This document shows positions 39,201-52,100 of a stretch of 64,000 bases of DNA, in pieces. A model generated the notes under the pieces. That model did not search any database and was not told where the DNA came from. It saw only the letters and a program-made list of their open reading frames with translations. This DNA comes from Beroe forskalii (Eukaryota > Ctenophora > Nuda > Beroida > Beroidae), in assembly GCA_011033025.1 (NCBI GenBank), contig WFMF01000088.1, positions 124,001 to 188,000 on the forward strand, given 5' to 3'. Numbering within the stretch: position 1 is the first letter of the stretch; each line of letters opens with the position of its first letter. The position numbers and the translations under genes were made by a program.

Positions 39201-42200
39201 TCTGGTGTTCTGCTGACACCAGTCTGGTGTTCTGCTAACACCAGTCTGGTGTTCTGCTGACACCAGTCTGGTATTCTGCTGACACCAGTCTGGTATTCTG
39301 CTGACACCAGCCTGGTATTCTGCTGACATCAGTCTGGTGTTCTGCTGACACCAGTCTGGTGTTCTGCTGACACCAGTCTGTGTTCTGCTGACACCAGTCT
39401 GGTGTTCTGCTGACACCAGTCTGTAGTTCTGCTGACACCAGTCTGTCTTGCTGACAGCAGTTTGGTGTTCTGCTGACACCCGGCTGATGTCCTTTCACAT
39501 AAATCATTCATTTTTTACCAAATCTCATGGCAAAGAAACTCACATCTGACAGTATCTCGAAGCACACCGCACAATGGTGGTTCTCCAAGGGAGATATGTC
39601 GTTGTACCTCACAGCCAGTTCAGTTCTTGCGTTGATCTGGTATCTGGGGGAAATAATGCATGTCAATAGAAAAAGAAAATATTTTGAAAGAGCTTTAAAT
39701 TGAAGAAACATCAAATTTGGAGCTGTGGGCGATGTACGTTTCCAACCAATAATGCGTTCTTTGATAGGTTAATTTCTGGATAGCTGAGAAAGAATTATTC
39801 ATTCTATCTCTGATTAGTCAGAGTGATTTATATAGCGGGAGCAAACTAACGTGTTGTTGAAGCCGGGGTGGTCGAGATCATGGCAGACGCAGGCTGTCAG
39901 GAGGATCCCAAGGTCCTGTCTGCTGAACTTCTCCTGCAAGTTGCACGTGTGTACCATCCCGTACATCTGCGAGAAGGTGACGGTTCTTATTCTATTTCAA
40001 AACACGGAACAAAGTTGCAGTGAAATTCAGATATGTTAAGTACATTGCACGCACTGTAAAATGTGCGTCTTTATCAATCCCTTCATCGAATATTGATGCA
40101 TGTGCACACATATCAGTTTTAGTTCAATTGATAAGCACAAACAATAAAAGCAGTCTTAATTTCATACAGACAGAAACTTCATTCGGTTTGAGGAACTATT
40201 TATCAGACAGGACGCGCTGCGCAACAGCTTCACACGTTACTCACCATTTGAGCAACACAGAACGAATGTCGGAAGTTATGGAAAGGGTTGTTCCGGTAGT
40301 TTGCCTGGACAGCTCTCTGGGGATATGATTAAAACGTTAGCAATTACTTAAAATAGAGGAAGGTCAATTCGAACTTCTGTCATGTTTGGTGACGGAAGTC
40401 AAAATAGCTGATTCGTTCAAATTCTATCATTATTGGCGACAGAATTCAGAACTGCTCATTTTGTTCGAACTTCCGTTGCAGAATATAGACCCGTACTCAC
40501 CAGCCACTTCTTGAGGACGCTGAGGTTCATCTTGAACTCGATCACCAGGTTCAGATCCACGTACATGTGCTCCAGTAGAGCCAGCATCTCGTTAGGTTCC
40601 CAGTTCCACATGTCAAAAGTGGGTTGTTTGAGGTACTGGATCGTCTCACCAGATAGGATGTACTGTTGGGGAGTGTTAAGTTATTACCAGTGCGTTTAAT
40701 GGGTGATTGGTGACGTCATATAGATTATAGACTGTGTCAGTGTGAGTTCGTGGCATTCTTTTTGAAATGTCGCAAAGAATAAAAGCATAAAACAACAAAA
40801 AAGCAGAATATGCACCACATACCTTAGGGTAGAGAGGAACGTCTCGTTTAGCAGTGACTGGCGTAGTAACGTGGAGTCGGGTCCTGGCAGATAAGAGTTT
40901 AAATCGCTCACTACACGCCCTTACATGGCATGAGGACATAGGAGCACTGTTCATAGTACATGGAAACGCTTAAAATTACGCTTAAAATATACTGGAAATC
41001 AGAAAATTCATTGCGGCAGTCGAATCAAATAAATTATCAAGGTTTCTAAATAAAGGAACACACTTACATTTCTTCATTTATTTTAGATTTTAGCTGCATG
41101 AGATCGTGCTTGCACTTCTCAATTTCTATCGCTTGATACCCGTCCACTGAAACATTTGAAATTCGTTATTCGAAAATTGGTGTAAGTTTTAAAATTAAAG
41201 AAAGAATCTTATCTGAAAACCTTCTGGGAATGTTATAATCGAGTCTGAAAACATGACCGGATTGAAGACATTACTTCAGACTCACTTTGCAGTTGTGACT
41301 CCAGATAGTCTATCTTCTTCATGAGGTCCTCATGGTTACCATGGCACTGCACCACTCTGAACGAAGGTAATAACTCCATTGATCTGGGGGTTTACTCCAA
41401 AAACGGGGAAAAACTGCCGTTCTAATTAACAAAATGGGAAAACCTTGTTGTAATTTATAACGGAGAAAACTTGAGTTCCAATGAATTTAAATAATAATTA
41501 ATACTGGCATTACTATCACAACTAAAACTCACTTCTCAAAAATTTCTCCCATATTTGAGACTAATTTCTTGATCTCCAAAATGGAATCTGAAAAGATATT
41601 TCTTTAAGTAGAGGCCTACGTTTGTTTGTTCAATTCTTGTCATAGAATTGTGTTTTTATAAAATCTTTTGCAGTTAGAAAATCTTATTTCAATGTTATTC
41701 ACTATTCAATTAAGTGATAATTATCAATTGAAAATGAAACAGCAAATTACCTCTCCGTTTTGTAGTCACGATAAGGCGATACGGCTTACTGAAACAAGGC
41801 ACGAATTGAAAGGCTTAGATATATCGCATCTATAGATAGACCACCTCAGTTTCGAATTGATTGATTCAAATTGATTTCAATTTCAAATTGACCATAATAA
41901 GAAGAGGAGCCATATAAATAAACTCAAACGCAAGGAAATATTTTGTTACTCACTCTGCGGAATTGCACTCCAAGGTCGGTGAAATGGGCACGAGTTGACC
42001 CAGATGATCCACGAGTTTGAGGGAGCTGATGTGAGGGGCACCACAGATGGTGATGAGCAGTTCCCTGACATCATTGGAGGTGCAGGAGGGGGAGAAAGCG
42101 ATCTGAAGAGGGGGGAATGAGGGGGAGAAAGCGATCTGAAGAGGGAAGGGTGAGATGGAGTGGGGTGAGGGGGACTAGAGAGGGGAGGAAAATTAAGAAT

Positions 42201-42400
42201 TTGCGCAGTTTATCCATAATTTCTCGTTCAGAGACCAACAATTATTCTTATTCAGTCTCAACTCTCAATAGTTGGTTCAATGATGAATCCATTATTCGAT
42301 TGAAAAACAAAAAGCAAGTTCTAACCGATTCAACATTGTTTTCGTACGATATGTAGAGTCTTTTCCGTTTTTCTATGGCCGTCGAGTGGGATCTACCCAT
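36270..42400 (-). CDS. PDE9A: PDE9-family cyclic nucleotide phosphodiesterase
   Basis: Sixteen exons, listed 5' to 3': 42326-42400, 41954-42102, 41751-41788, 41533-41587, 41286-41356, 41068-41146, 40823-40883, 40501-40662, 40245-40316, 39851-39966, 39544-39643, 37349-37519, 37095-37199, 36780-36903, 36519-36632, 36270-36386; about 535 residues (human ~593). The N-terminal half ([30 protein letters not shown]) matches the PDE9A regulatory region. The catalytic domain is complete: [20 protein letters not shown]-type [12 protein letters not shown] and [10 protein letters not shown] carry the metal-binding His and Asp residues. PDE9 hydrolyses cGMP with high affinity. The tail ([13 protein letters not shown]) looks coiled-coil. 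All junctions keep phase except 36780/36632, which is off by one base: a sequence error or a non-canonical splice. The methionine at 42400 follows an in-frame acceptor, so the protein may begin upstream. Confidence 0.93.
37611..39485 (+). repeat. 22 bp minisatellite, TGACACCA core (array 3)
   Basis: About 85 copies of TGACACCAGTCTGGTGTTCT plus GC, inside the PDE9 intron 37520-39543. The left part is more varied (GTCTGTGTT, GTCTGGCATTT, GTCTGAATT variants of 20-24 bp); the right part, about 38810-39400, is nearly uniform. Because 22 is not a multiple of three and the minus-strand unit has no stop in any frame, all three minus frames are open for long distances with a 22-residue repeat ([20 protein letters not shown] and so on). 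These frames are by-products. Confidence 0.95.
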
Positions 42401-42476
42401 CTTGCCCTGAAAATAACAGTTTTATCAATGATGTTCAGAAGGTCATCATCCGAATTAGAGAAGTACCGATGAAAAT

Positions 42477-42625
42477 CTGGGAGTGGGATTTAAGCCCACT
42501 CCCAGCGATCTCGAGAACAATGCATCCATTGCTCAAACATCTGAGCTATTCAGGAGCTGTCGTATGTCACAGCGCATCATTGGAAGCGCATCTTATATAC
42601 CTTCCTACCATCTGCGCTATCCTAA
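42477..42625 (-). repeat. tRNA-derived SINE-like segment
   Basis: On the minus strand two A-box-like words, TAGCGCAGATGG (42608-42619) and TAGCTCAGATGT (42537-42548), are followed by a T-arm-like hairpin GTGGG-CTTAAAT-CCCAC (B-box-like GGCTTAAATCC at 42486-42496). GCTC/GAGC around the second A box form a D-arm. The 11 bp hairpin CTGGGAGTGGG/CCCACTCCCAG spans 42477-42505. No complete cloverleaf acceptor stem, so a decayed tRNA-related SINE rather than a working tRNA. Confidence 0.45.
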
Positions 42626-45036
42626 CATTACATCTGAGCCTTTGAGCATGATTCAGGAGAACAGAGACCAGTACTAAAACAAACCGTCACGAAAAAAGGC
42701 TCACTGGTGACAAATACAAACCTTTTGAGTAACCCAGAGAATATTTTTCAGCAACACTTTTAACGAATTAAACCAGAGCTACCCAACTATATGCCCACAC
42801 TCGAGATATCACATCACAGTCATTGATCCACAGACTATGAATTCAAACACAAGCTTTTATTTTTGGCAGCACGGCTTAAGAGGAGCAACGCAAGTGTAAC
42901 CGAGGTGATCAATACGTCATTAAAAGGAATACAATAGAAAGAATCACCTCACAGCCACCGGTCGTATAATAACCCCAGCCGTTCTCTCGTCTGCCAGCAC
43001 TCGAAAAATAACTAGGCGATTATACGTCATCAACTCACCACTGTTCGCTATGATGATGACGTCATCACAACCGCACCGAGATTGCTTTCTCCTCCGCGTC
43101 GCGAGAGTACTTACATTTATTAGATTTCTATAGCACGTGTGAATCGGAGCTAGTGTAAATCAAATATTTCAGATTGTAATAATACACGCAGTATAATATC
43201 GGCGAGTGAAATCGGCATTTGAAACACAGCTTGTCGCGTATGACTTCATCGTTATGCTCTAACATTGTCAATCGATGGCGCCGCAATGTCTACTCCCCGG
43301 GCGTAGCTGGTAATACACATAGAAGTCCCTATAAAATCTAATATTTCATAATATCGAGAAAAGTACCGTGTCAAGGTGCTATTATTGGCAGGCTGTGGGA
43401 TCGGGACAGAAAGATGGGATCTGGTGCGTTAGTGCGGGATTTGCACGTGCCCCGCGCGCCGCGCAGAGATCCAGATGTCCATACTATGTATCAACAATGA
43501 ATCCAAGTCCGGGTATCATATTGAAGTTTTATGAATGTTCGGCGCGAAGAATAATTTTCGCATCAGAATATATACCTTTTCAAATTTCCAGTTGATTCGA
43601 TGTTTGGACTTTGGAAGCGTTAACGAATTTCAGTTGTATTTCACGAGGCAACAAGTAACTTTAGAAATCAAGGTATTGAGTCCGAATGAGTCCTCAAATT
43701 CATACAATATACTATTTTGGAGGGTCATTACAATCAAGTAACGTATAACAATTTGATTTCCAGATGCAGCTCTGCGAGTAAACGCAATCAGATTCCTCAG
43801 AGAGATCTATTCACGGTCTTGGATTCCACAACACAATTCCAAGGAGAAGAATTGCGCGGCTCTCAGTCTTCCTTTTAGGGATATTTGAGAGGTTCATACC
43901 GACATCATTATTGAATCTTAATCTGTTTATGCCTCTTGAATTAGAGTAAAATCTCCACATTGCTGTTCACTGTTCAGTGGGTAGGCTTGGTGGGTCGGCT
44001 TATGAAGTATTTCCCAGGTAGACCTTTGGAAATTAAAGGCTCAGGTCTCAGAATCTGACCCTCTACTCATCGAAAAGAGTAATTGGTTCAATTGCATAAG
44101 GACATCATGGCAGGAATCAAAAGAAACTATATTGGATGCCTATGAACGAACATAGGAATAAATCATCCCTAAATTATATCTAACCTACCCTTGATTGTTT
44201 GAAATGTTCCATACCTTTTTGATAAATCGGAGGTTTGGAAAACGGAAATTATTGACCATCTCTCAGCTGAGAAAAGGCTATCCCACTCCAGCACAACAAC
44301 AACTAGCGATTCAGAGCTCAGAAGCAGATTCGTTTAATAAGCGATGCAAAATAGTATTGAGTGCTTGAATGCAAATTAGTAAAACTTTCAATAGGCGCTA
44401 AAACTGGTAAGAACTTTTCGATAAAAATAAAATGGGTAGTCTCCTGGGCAGGATTGCGATATATCTATTATATACGCTGAGGACAGTGCAGTATATATGG
44501 GACGTAAAGCTCACGCCCCAAAGGTTAGGCGAAGGGAAATGACGTCATTATCAAGACTCACAATGGCGTCTTTCTGACGTTAAGCTCCGTGTTTTAGAGA
44601 GTGGGATATATCAATCTCGGCTATTAGAGGGCTATTAGCACCTGTCAATACCTGGAGGTCTACGGGTCACGGGGTAACATTATATCACCAGGCTGTTTGC
44701 TGGGACATTCACCAAAGTCCACAAAAAATATGTACAGGATTTTCACCCATTCCAGCCAATAACCATCTGATATTTATCAAAAATAAAATTTGTTAAGCAA
44801 TCCCAAGTCCAAGTTTAGACAAATATGAACCAGTATGAAATCCCATTCCTATCACTTTTCAATTCCAACTTCCAACATCCAACTGTGAAAAAATAAATAA
44901 AACAATCTACAACCTCCTTTCCTTTCAAATTTTCTTTTTCTTAACTTTTTAATAGCATGGTCTCGAAAGTTATCGAACTTGTTTTATTATCAAAAACTAG
45001 GATATTATTGCCAATTTTTCATACAGTATTGAATAT

Positions 45037-45165
45037 TGATATTGACGGCTATTAGCTTACCCACGGGTCATTGACCAATCAATGGGGGATGACCGTAAAA
45101 TCGTGCGATGATTGGTTAATGAACCAACGGCATCTTTACGGTCAGATTATACGCCGTCGATATTA
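45037..45165. mobile_element. 129 bp nested inverted repeat
   Basis: TGATATTGACGGC (45037-45049) pairs with GCCGTCGATATTA (45153-45165). Nested inside are GGTCATTGACCAATCA against TGATTGGTTAATGAACC and GACCGTAAA against TTTACGGTC. Likely a small foldback/MITE. Confidence 0.7.
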
Positions 45166-45998
45166 GTAATTCCGTGAATTATGTGAAGGAAATCTCACAT
45201 AAAAGCCACACCTGCCTGGGTAACTTCTTTGTCTAGAATTCTTCGTGGACAATTTATTTAAATGAACCACAGTCAGGCTTAAAAATAAATGATATGTTAT
45301 TATGTGTTCCTCTAGAAGGATCCCATGAATCGCGAAAATGATTTTTTGGCAGTTTTCCAGGCGCCAAAATAAGCGGCACATGTACTTAGTGGGTTAAATG
45401 TTAAGTTCAATATTACAATGTGTCCAATTTTCATGAAATGCCCCAAGAAACCCACCTCTGAGTGGATAATTGCACACAGAATGATGTTACACAGGGAAGG
45501 CCTGATATTTCATTACATGGCCTCTTTCCAACCCGTAATTCTTAAGTCTCTCGCTTAACTAAAACAAGACATAATATTGCTAGATTACTTGGTCATATTG
45601 ACGGACCTGTCACAAGGAATAGTCAATGTCCGAAGTCCTCGAAACATGATAATCAAGGCATAGACCAGGAAACGCACAGCTAGAGACATAAATCAATGAA
45701 ATAAAGAATAAAGCCGTGAATTTATACTTACTAAATAAACCAATGAAATGTTGCAGGATAACGCAATGGTAAAATGTAAATCAAGAGAGAAAATAAAGTG
45801 AAATTAAAACTACTATCGGCGGTTTATTATCAGCTTTGCCAAAGGTTCAATGTCGATTTGACACTGACCAATCAGCGCGCAAGTTGACCGCTAACTCTAG
45901 CACTGATTGGGCAATGTCATTGTCACGACGATGTCGGTTTCCTTCGGGTAAGCTTACGGTGACAGTTCGAACTGCAGTTTGCGCGTCTTTTGTGTGAC

Positions 45999-46047
45999 TG
46001 TGCGCGGCGTACAGACATGTTATCTATATGTCTTTACGCCGCGCACA
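45999..46047. repeat. GC-rich 20 bp hairpin
   Basis: TGTGCGCGGCGTACAGACAT (45999-46018) and ATGTCTTTACGCCGCGCACA (46028-46047) pair at 18 of 20 positions around a 9-base loop. Outer words CAGTTTG (near 45975) and CAAACTG (near 46049) extend the symmetry. Confidence 0.8.
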
Positions 46048-46076
46048 CAAACTGTAAAACCAGCGATATTACTGAC

Positions 46077-46146
46077 CTGTATGTGAATCAGCAGACGCCT
46101 GGCCGGGTTGGGTGAGGACGCCAGTTTAGAGTCTTCTTCAAGGTAT
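46077..46146 (-). CDS. possible upstream exon of the PDE9 gene
   Basis: Bounded on the minus strand by TTTCCCAG and CAG/GTCAGTAA. It encodes YLEEDSKLASSPNPARRLLI then HIQ in the only open frame and ends in phase 0, which joins in frame to the acceptor TTTTCAG/GGCAAG just before the methionine at 42400 (giving HIQ-GKMGRS). It may therefore give PDE9 a longer N-terminus, or belong to an alternative 5' transcript. I do not recognise the peptide. Confidence 0.45.
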
Positions 46147-46479
46147 CTGGGAAAGATGGCGTTTAGATTTAGATAAGGAAAAGAAGTCATTGTTCAAAGA
46201 ATCTGAAAAGGAAATGCAAGTACTAGAGACTGAAAGAGACTTCCAGGTACTGTAAAACAGTAATACAGTCATACAGTTATCCAATTTGCAAAATATAGTG
46301 GGAATTTTGCTCCTTAGAAATTTGTTTTTAACGACTAATAAATAAAGTATTGAAGCTGTATATTCCAAAATTCAGAGGTTAAATTTCGGACTTTTCAATT
46401 ACATCAAGAGGATCAGAAAAAGAGCAATATTGAAAATAATAAATTCAAAAATAAGAAATGAATTTTCTCACAAAATTAC

Positions 46480-46511
46480 CTGTACGAAATAATTCGGAAA
46501 ATATGCTCTTG
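46480..46511 (-). CDS. possible micro-exon of the PDE9 gene
   Basis: A 32-base segment between CTGTAACAG and GTAATTTT on the minus strand. It encodes QEHIFRIISY plus two bases, phase 2, which fits the phase-2 start of the exon at 46077-46146 (completing an Arg codon). Short and unsupported otherwise. Confidence 0.25.
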
Positions 46512-49104
46512 CTGTTACAGCAGCAGCTACAGGGTGGTGGAAAGTAAGTAGCATTTGCAAACAACGAATGGGTCAAAAAAGGAACGAATTTGCTTGTAAT
46601 TAAAAATTTTTTTGAAGGAAAGAAATGAAAAATAGGAATTAAGTACATTTATTTAACGAGGCAAAATTAAGAAAGAGCAACAGTTTCAACCACGCGTTTC
46701 AACCTATTCCAATGCTTCATCTAATCAGGTTTTATGCTGCAAGCTCATGCCCCGCGCAGGGTTTTTTTTAATACAATCTATATTCAAAGCTTTGAGTCAA
46801 GCAATAAAGGAGACATCAAATCAATTTATACTACGGGGCACTATCCCAGACACATATATACCCTCCTCCTCTCTCTACATATATTATATTGTTGTAGGTG
46901 GAGGCAGAGGGTATATCAGCCCAATAGGCCGCTCAACCCCTCCAATACCCACTCCTAAACCCATGACCATGACGAGACATAGCAGCGCCTATACCTCACG
47001 GATTGTGGCTATTATTGAGACTGAGAGAGGAGAAGGAGAAAGCATCTCACAAAATGTAGAAAGTGGCGTGCACCCCCCTCTCTCACACTCTCACATTCTA
47101 CAGGCAGACAAGTCGTATGACACCTTCGCGCATAGCCAATAAACCCTACTAAAGTTATATATAACAACCTTGATATTAATACCTGTCGTGAGCACTGACA
47201 TTTTGAAGATAATCTCTAGTCGCCAACCGAACCATCAGCCAATCGTAGAACGGCATTCTTGTGACGTCACGAAGTTTAGCCAATCAGAGGACCGGATTTT
47301 CGTGACGCAACCAACTGAGCTATGAGGGATTTTACGTAGTTAAAATTGCGTCAGTGTGATTTATATATTGATGATGGACTTCATATTTACACAATTAATG
47401 CTTTATGGATTTATATATACGAGCACGAGGGATATTTGGCATTTTTAACGATTCAAAGACATTGCTGACGCGACTCGGAGATCGTACGTAACAAACTTGA
47501 CAATCACAGAGAAATTTATTACAATACCTGGAAGGTTATGAGCTGCGGAGTGATATTTCCTTGTGTTTTGCCGGGCTCCTCTGACGAAAGAGTGGGGAAA
47601 TGATGATGTCATCGTTACGAAACAGTTCGTCATGGTGACGAAACTCCGGCAACAAACCATTGGAAGCTGGGTGAATAAGCGTGATGAGGATCAGAAAGTC
47701 GAATATTTGATGAATGTCGAAATGATATCGGTCATTTGATCTTAAGATCAAAGCTTGGGAAAACAATAAAAATGTCAAATAATGAATGACCAAAAGTTGT
47801 TAAGTCAAAGGGAGCTGTCTCTGATGAGATAACGACGATCTGACGCGAAAGGTGTAACAGATAAATTAAATAATATGAATAGATTTAGATTTAATAGTAA
47901 TACCAGAGTCAGTAATAAAGTCGATAAAACTAAAGTAATACAAGTAAATAAATTTAACTTATGATTTAGATTTAGATGCACATCATTGAATCAACTATTT
48001 CTTGAATGCAGAATTAAAGGTCTAGGTATTTATATGTATTGCAATAGCAAAATCATAGTTACAAACGCAAAATACTGTATGATAATCATAATTTCATCAC
48101 CAGCGACCGTCAAAATTCATCCACTAATATGAAGCAAAGAATCAGTTTTCTATCATGAGTGAGTGACAAATTGACGATACCTTGTTAGATATGGATCCTA
48201 AACAACCAAAATATTTCTTAAAGCCTTAGCCAGCAATCCCTATCGAGAGCTTTACTCACTGACTTTTAAACTAATTGTATATCATGCATCTATTTCCTAA
48301 CCTTAGTTATAATAGTCATAAGTCAAATATCCCAAAATGAAATGTTTTATAATTTGGCGGTTTAATATACTATGAAAACTTCAAAATTCCATGCAAAAAC
48401 TCAAAAAAACCATGCTTTATCTGTAGCTATACAATACATCATTAAACATGACAACGGCGTGGAAATTATATTATTTACAAACTCTTACGTTCAAACAATA
48501 CGAATTATCACCCTTCCGTGGATTAAATTCGAGAGTGAAAATTTTCGAAATATCACTCCTTCATTAAAACTATTGTATAGGGGCACGCGAAAAATTTGAT
48601 GAAGGAGTGATGGTAACTGAAGTGTTGATTATTCACAGGAACATTAAGAAGGAGCAAAGTGCCCCCAAGCTTTCGTCAATTTGCAAAGTGACAAAAAAGT
48701 ATAGTCAAAAATTCACGCATGATGTTGGGTGATAAAACGATTAACTAGCTAATGCATCGTGTGTCATCGACAATCTTAAAACTCGGCTGACTCCTCGTGT
48801 GATAATCATCGAAAACACACTTCCATTTGTTAGTAAATCCTCATTGTATTGTCATTGAACATTCGTGAAATACATTAATCAATATTATTTTAAAGATACA
48901 GAGAATCTAATTTCTCAATTTTAAGATAGATAGATAAGATTTATGATCCTAGAACGTCCTAATATTGCAGTTTACAATCTTTGGCATCCCATCAAGTTAA
49001 TACGCCGCAGATACAAGAGCGTACAGGAGAGGTTCAGAGGTTGAGGAATTGCGAGGGGTTTAAAAAGGGGGTTTAGATTGGAAATGAAGGGTAAAAAGGT
49101 ATAT
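46512..49104. other. intergenic, possible promoter region
   Basis: No exon supported. Contains a CCAAT/CRE cluster (separate entry). The first exon of the PDE9 gene should lie here or nearer. Confidence 0.4.
47239..47305. promoter_or_regulatory. CCAAT and CRE-like cluster
   Basis: Two AGCCAATC boxes (47237-47244, 47278-47285) flank a palindromic GTGACGTCAC (47261-47270), and another CGTGACGC follows at 47301. Close CCAAT and CRE sites are typical of animal promoters. It lies upstream of the possible PDE9 5' exons but has no proven link to any transcript. Confidence 0.35.
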
Positions 49105-52100
49105 TTATGAGAAGTTGATGGCCTCGAGAACCAGATCCAAGGTAAGATAGGCTGCCACGGCAACGAACAAACAGAAGAACCCTATGCCCATCTCCATCTG
49201 AAAGTATCATGGATCAAAATACGGTTTCTATTTTTATTGTGAGAATTCAGATGATATCTGATAGAGTTTGATAACCAGTAATGTAGAAAATAGCCCCCCT
49301 TCCCAATATTAAACACAATTACCGTTGACCAAATATGGTGATTTTCAGCTATCGAATAAAATGAGGTAAAGTTTGTTTACCTGACTCATGCAGAGGATGT
49401 CCATGGGTTGGTCTAACACGATGTCCGGCAACCATTCAGATGTGCTGAAAGGCACAGATTTAAGAAGAAAGTAACTACAAATACCCCGAAACCACAAGGA
49501 TAAGTTTAGAAGAACTTGAGAAAGAATCAGGAGAGTAAATAATACAACTATGCCATAAATTGGTCGGATAAGTCCTCAATTTAACGAGTCAAACTCCAAT
49601 TCCTTTTCAGCTATCACATAATTTTAGTCCATTGAAGCTCTCCTTTGATACAATATCAAGTCTGATAATGAAAATCTTAAATCCAAAGTCCTATTTTTCC
49701 ACCCTAGAGTTCCCAGTCAGTTCGGTAGGGATTTTGATGGACCCTCTGCTGGTTCTAAGCCTCAAAGACGACGAGCCCATGGCAAACAAAGACCTGACAC
49801 TCCCCGACCTCTCACTAGCCCACTCCCTGTACCCCGGGAGTCTCCAGAGGTAGACACAGGGGTTGATAGCAGCATTAACCACCGTACACACCGTGTACGA
49901 CACCACTCGTAGGTACCCCTGGGCGGAGAGTGGTAGGGAGTCGTACTTCTGGCACAGTTCCAGGAGTAGAGTGGCTAGGAAGGGGATGTTACACGCTAAA
50001 CACACCGCAGTGAAGGCGGCGATGGTGGTGGAAGCCCTGCGGAACTTCCTCCTATCACCACGCCGGATAGTCTGGGGTCGCAGGAGAGCTACTTGGGAGA
50101 TGATGAAGTTGGTAGTAATCAGGAGGAGGACGGCCAGGAACTCCATCACGAGGAAGAAAACCCACACGTAGCCGGATTTGCCGGAAAATATGACAATACA
50201 CATGGCAAACCACCTCGTGTACTGCGCTTTTATTGACCTGGCAATGTAGAATATAGCATCTTTACCGACCAGCCAAGCAACATAGACAACGCACGAATAT
50301 AGCACCATCCGACGATTAACTGCCTTGAAGGGGTATTTTATAGACATAACCCGCAAAGTGCTCATCAGCATTACAATAAACCGAGAAAACCTAGCGGTGA
50401 AATAGAAGATAAAGAAATGGGTTTTGCAAATCAACATGTTTGCAAAGATATCTTTTGACCGCTCACCAGCACTTAACAATACGGAAACGGGAACAAAAGC
50501 CGATCCCAGAATAATGATATCTGTAAGAGATGCTATCAGATACAGGGTATCATGAATGGTCCTTTTCTCTTTGATTGAGAAGAAGATACTCGCGAGGGCA
50601 TTACAGGGGATGCCAATGAGCATGCAGATAATGAGGATACAGCCCAAGCCACGGTCCGCCCCACTGTCAAACTCAAAATGATCAATGAACGACTGGTTGA
50701 TCGAGGAGTTGCCGGCAAAATAAAGTTTTTTCGTTATCGCCATCATAGCCGCTAATTTTGGCGTTGGACTTGGCGTTGTTAAAAGTTCATCCATTATTTT
50801 CAGTTGAGCTTCACTGGATCTAAGATGGGCGGATATTATAAAGGCATTAATATCAAAACTTAAATGGAATTGATCAATTTCTACTTTTATAGGATATGAG
50901 GTATCAAGAATTTGATATTTATAAGTGTCGCCCATTCATTCAACCACGGTATATAATATGAGAAGTTTACAAACTTTCGAAAAGTAAAGCATTCAAATAA
51001 GTTCAAGCAGCGACATCATTTTTGCCTTTAAACCATACACCTGAAGGTCCAAGACATCAATTGAATTTGATTCATAGAGAATCAACGCCCGAAACAATGA
51101 ATAATTCGATCTTTTGTTCGACTAATTATTATCAATCAGAACTGTCTGATAATACTGGGCTCAGCACAATGGACGGCGCCGAATATATGAGTGACATGGT
51201 CCAGAAACCGGTCAGGTCCGTGTTACAATTATTTACGAGTACAGTGCCCGACTTCTATTCTATTTAGACTGTACTTGTAGTTAATTATTAACTTATTCGA
51301 CCGTCTAGTATTGTATCAGGCACTGCCAGTGTGATATTATCCCCATTATTCAACGATGTCTCACATGGAAAGATGTTTCTAATAAAGTGAGATGGTTTTA
51401 CCCACGTGTATAAAAGCATTGTTCTGCATCAATGAAATCTAAATGCAAAAGATTAGCTTGAAATTGATCGATCATTGAATGAACTCGTGTCAGGGATTTA
51501 TCTTCAAAGAGGTTTCATCGAAGTTGGTGCTAATTGCAAAGTGTATCTGATTCAGATATGACAATAAAACTTTTAGCGTATGATTATTGAAAATTTGAAG
51601 CTAATAGAAACTTTTTAGGCATAGTTCCTTGGAATCATTCAACTTGGAATCATTCAGCTGGAATCATTCAACTGATAAATGAAATATCTTTGCTGGGTAT
51701 ATCCTCAGCAAAATGCACTTTGTCAAATCTCCGACAAGCCTGCAGGACTGGTCGCAACGAGTTGGCGATTGACCAATTACGATCGTGACACCATTTATAA
51801 CAAATGAATGGTGGTTAGCCTGGGACCACATTAAATTGCCAGCACACTATTGAAGAAGACTACCTAATACCAATGTCAATTCGAGACTCTATTCTGAATG
51901 GCATGGTGGCTCAAACAAACGGGAAGTGTGGCAGTGATCAAAGACCTGGTTCGACAGAAATTAGTTTTATCAGTTGAAAATAAGATAGCCCCCCTCCCCA
52001 AAAAATACCCTATTGCCAAACTTTATTACCTGTCTGCGCGCTTGTGTTTGCCGGGCTGACCAACACATTTCTGGGATTCCTCATCACTACTATACACATG

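Larger units (their letters stand above)
42626..46076. other. upstream region or first introns of PDE9
   Basis: No further exon recognised. Holds solo TGACGTCA-motif copies at 43045 and 44540, the foldback at 45037-45165 and a GC-rich hairpin at 45999-46047. Confidence 0.4.

Noticed and set aside
37611..39485. CRISPR-like array
   Set aside because: Units are contiguous tandem copies with no unique spacers, in an animal intron.
37962..39507. Long Gln/Cys-rich minus ORFs of 158-218 codons
   Set aside because: They are frames of the 22 bp minisatellite inside a PDE9 intron; all three frames are equally open.
42477..42560. Functional tRNA gene
   Set aside because: D-arm and T-arm look plausible but the acceptor stem does not pair and the B box is degenerate.
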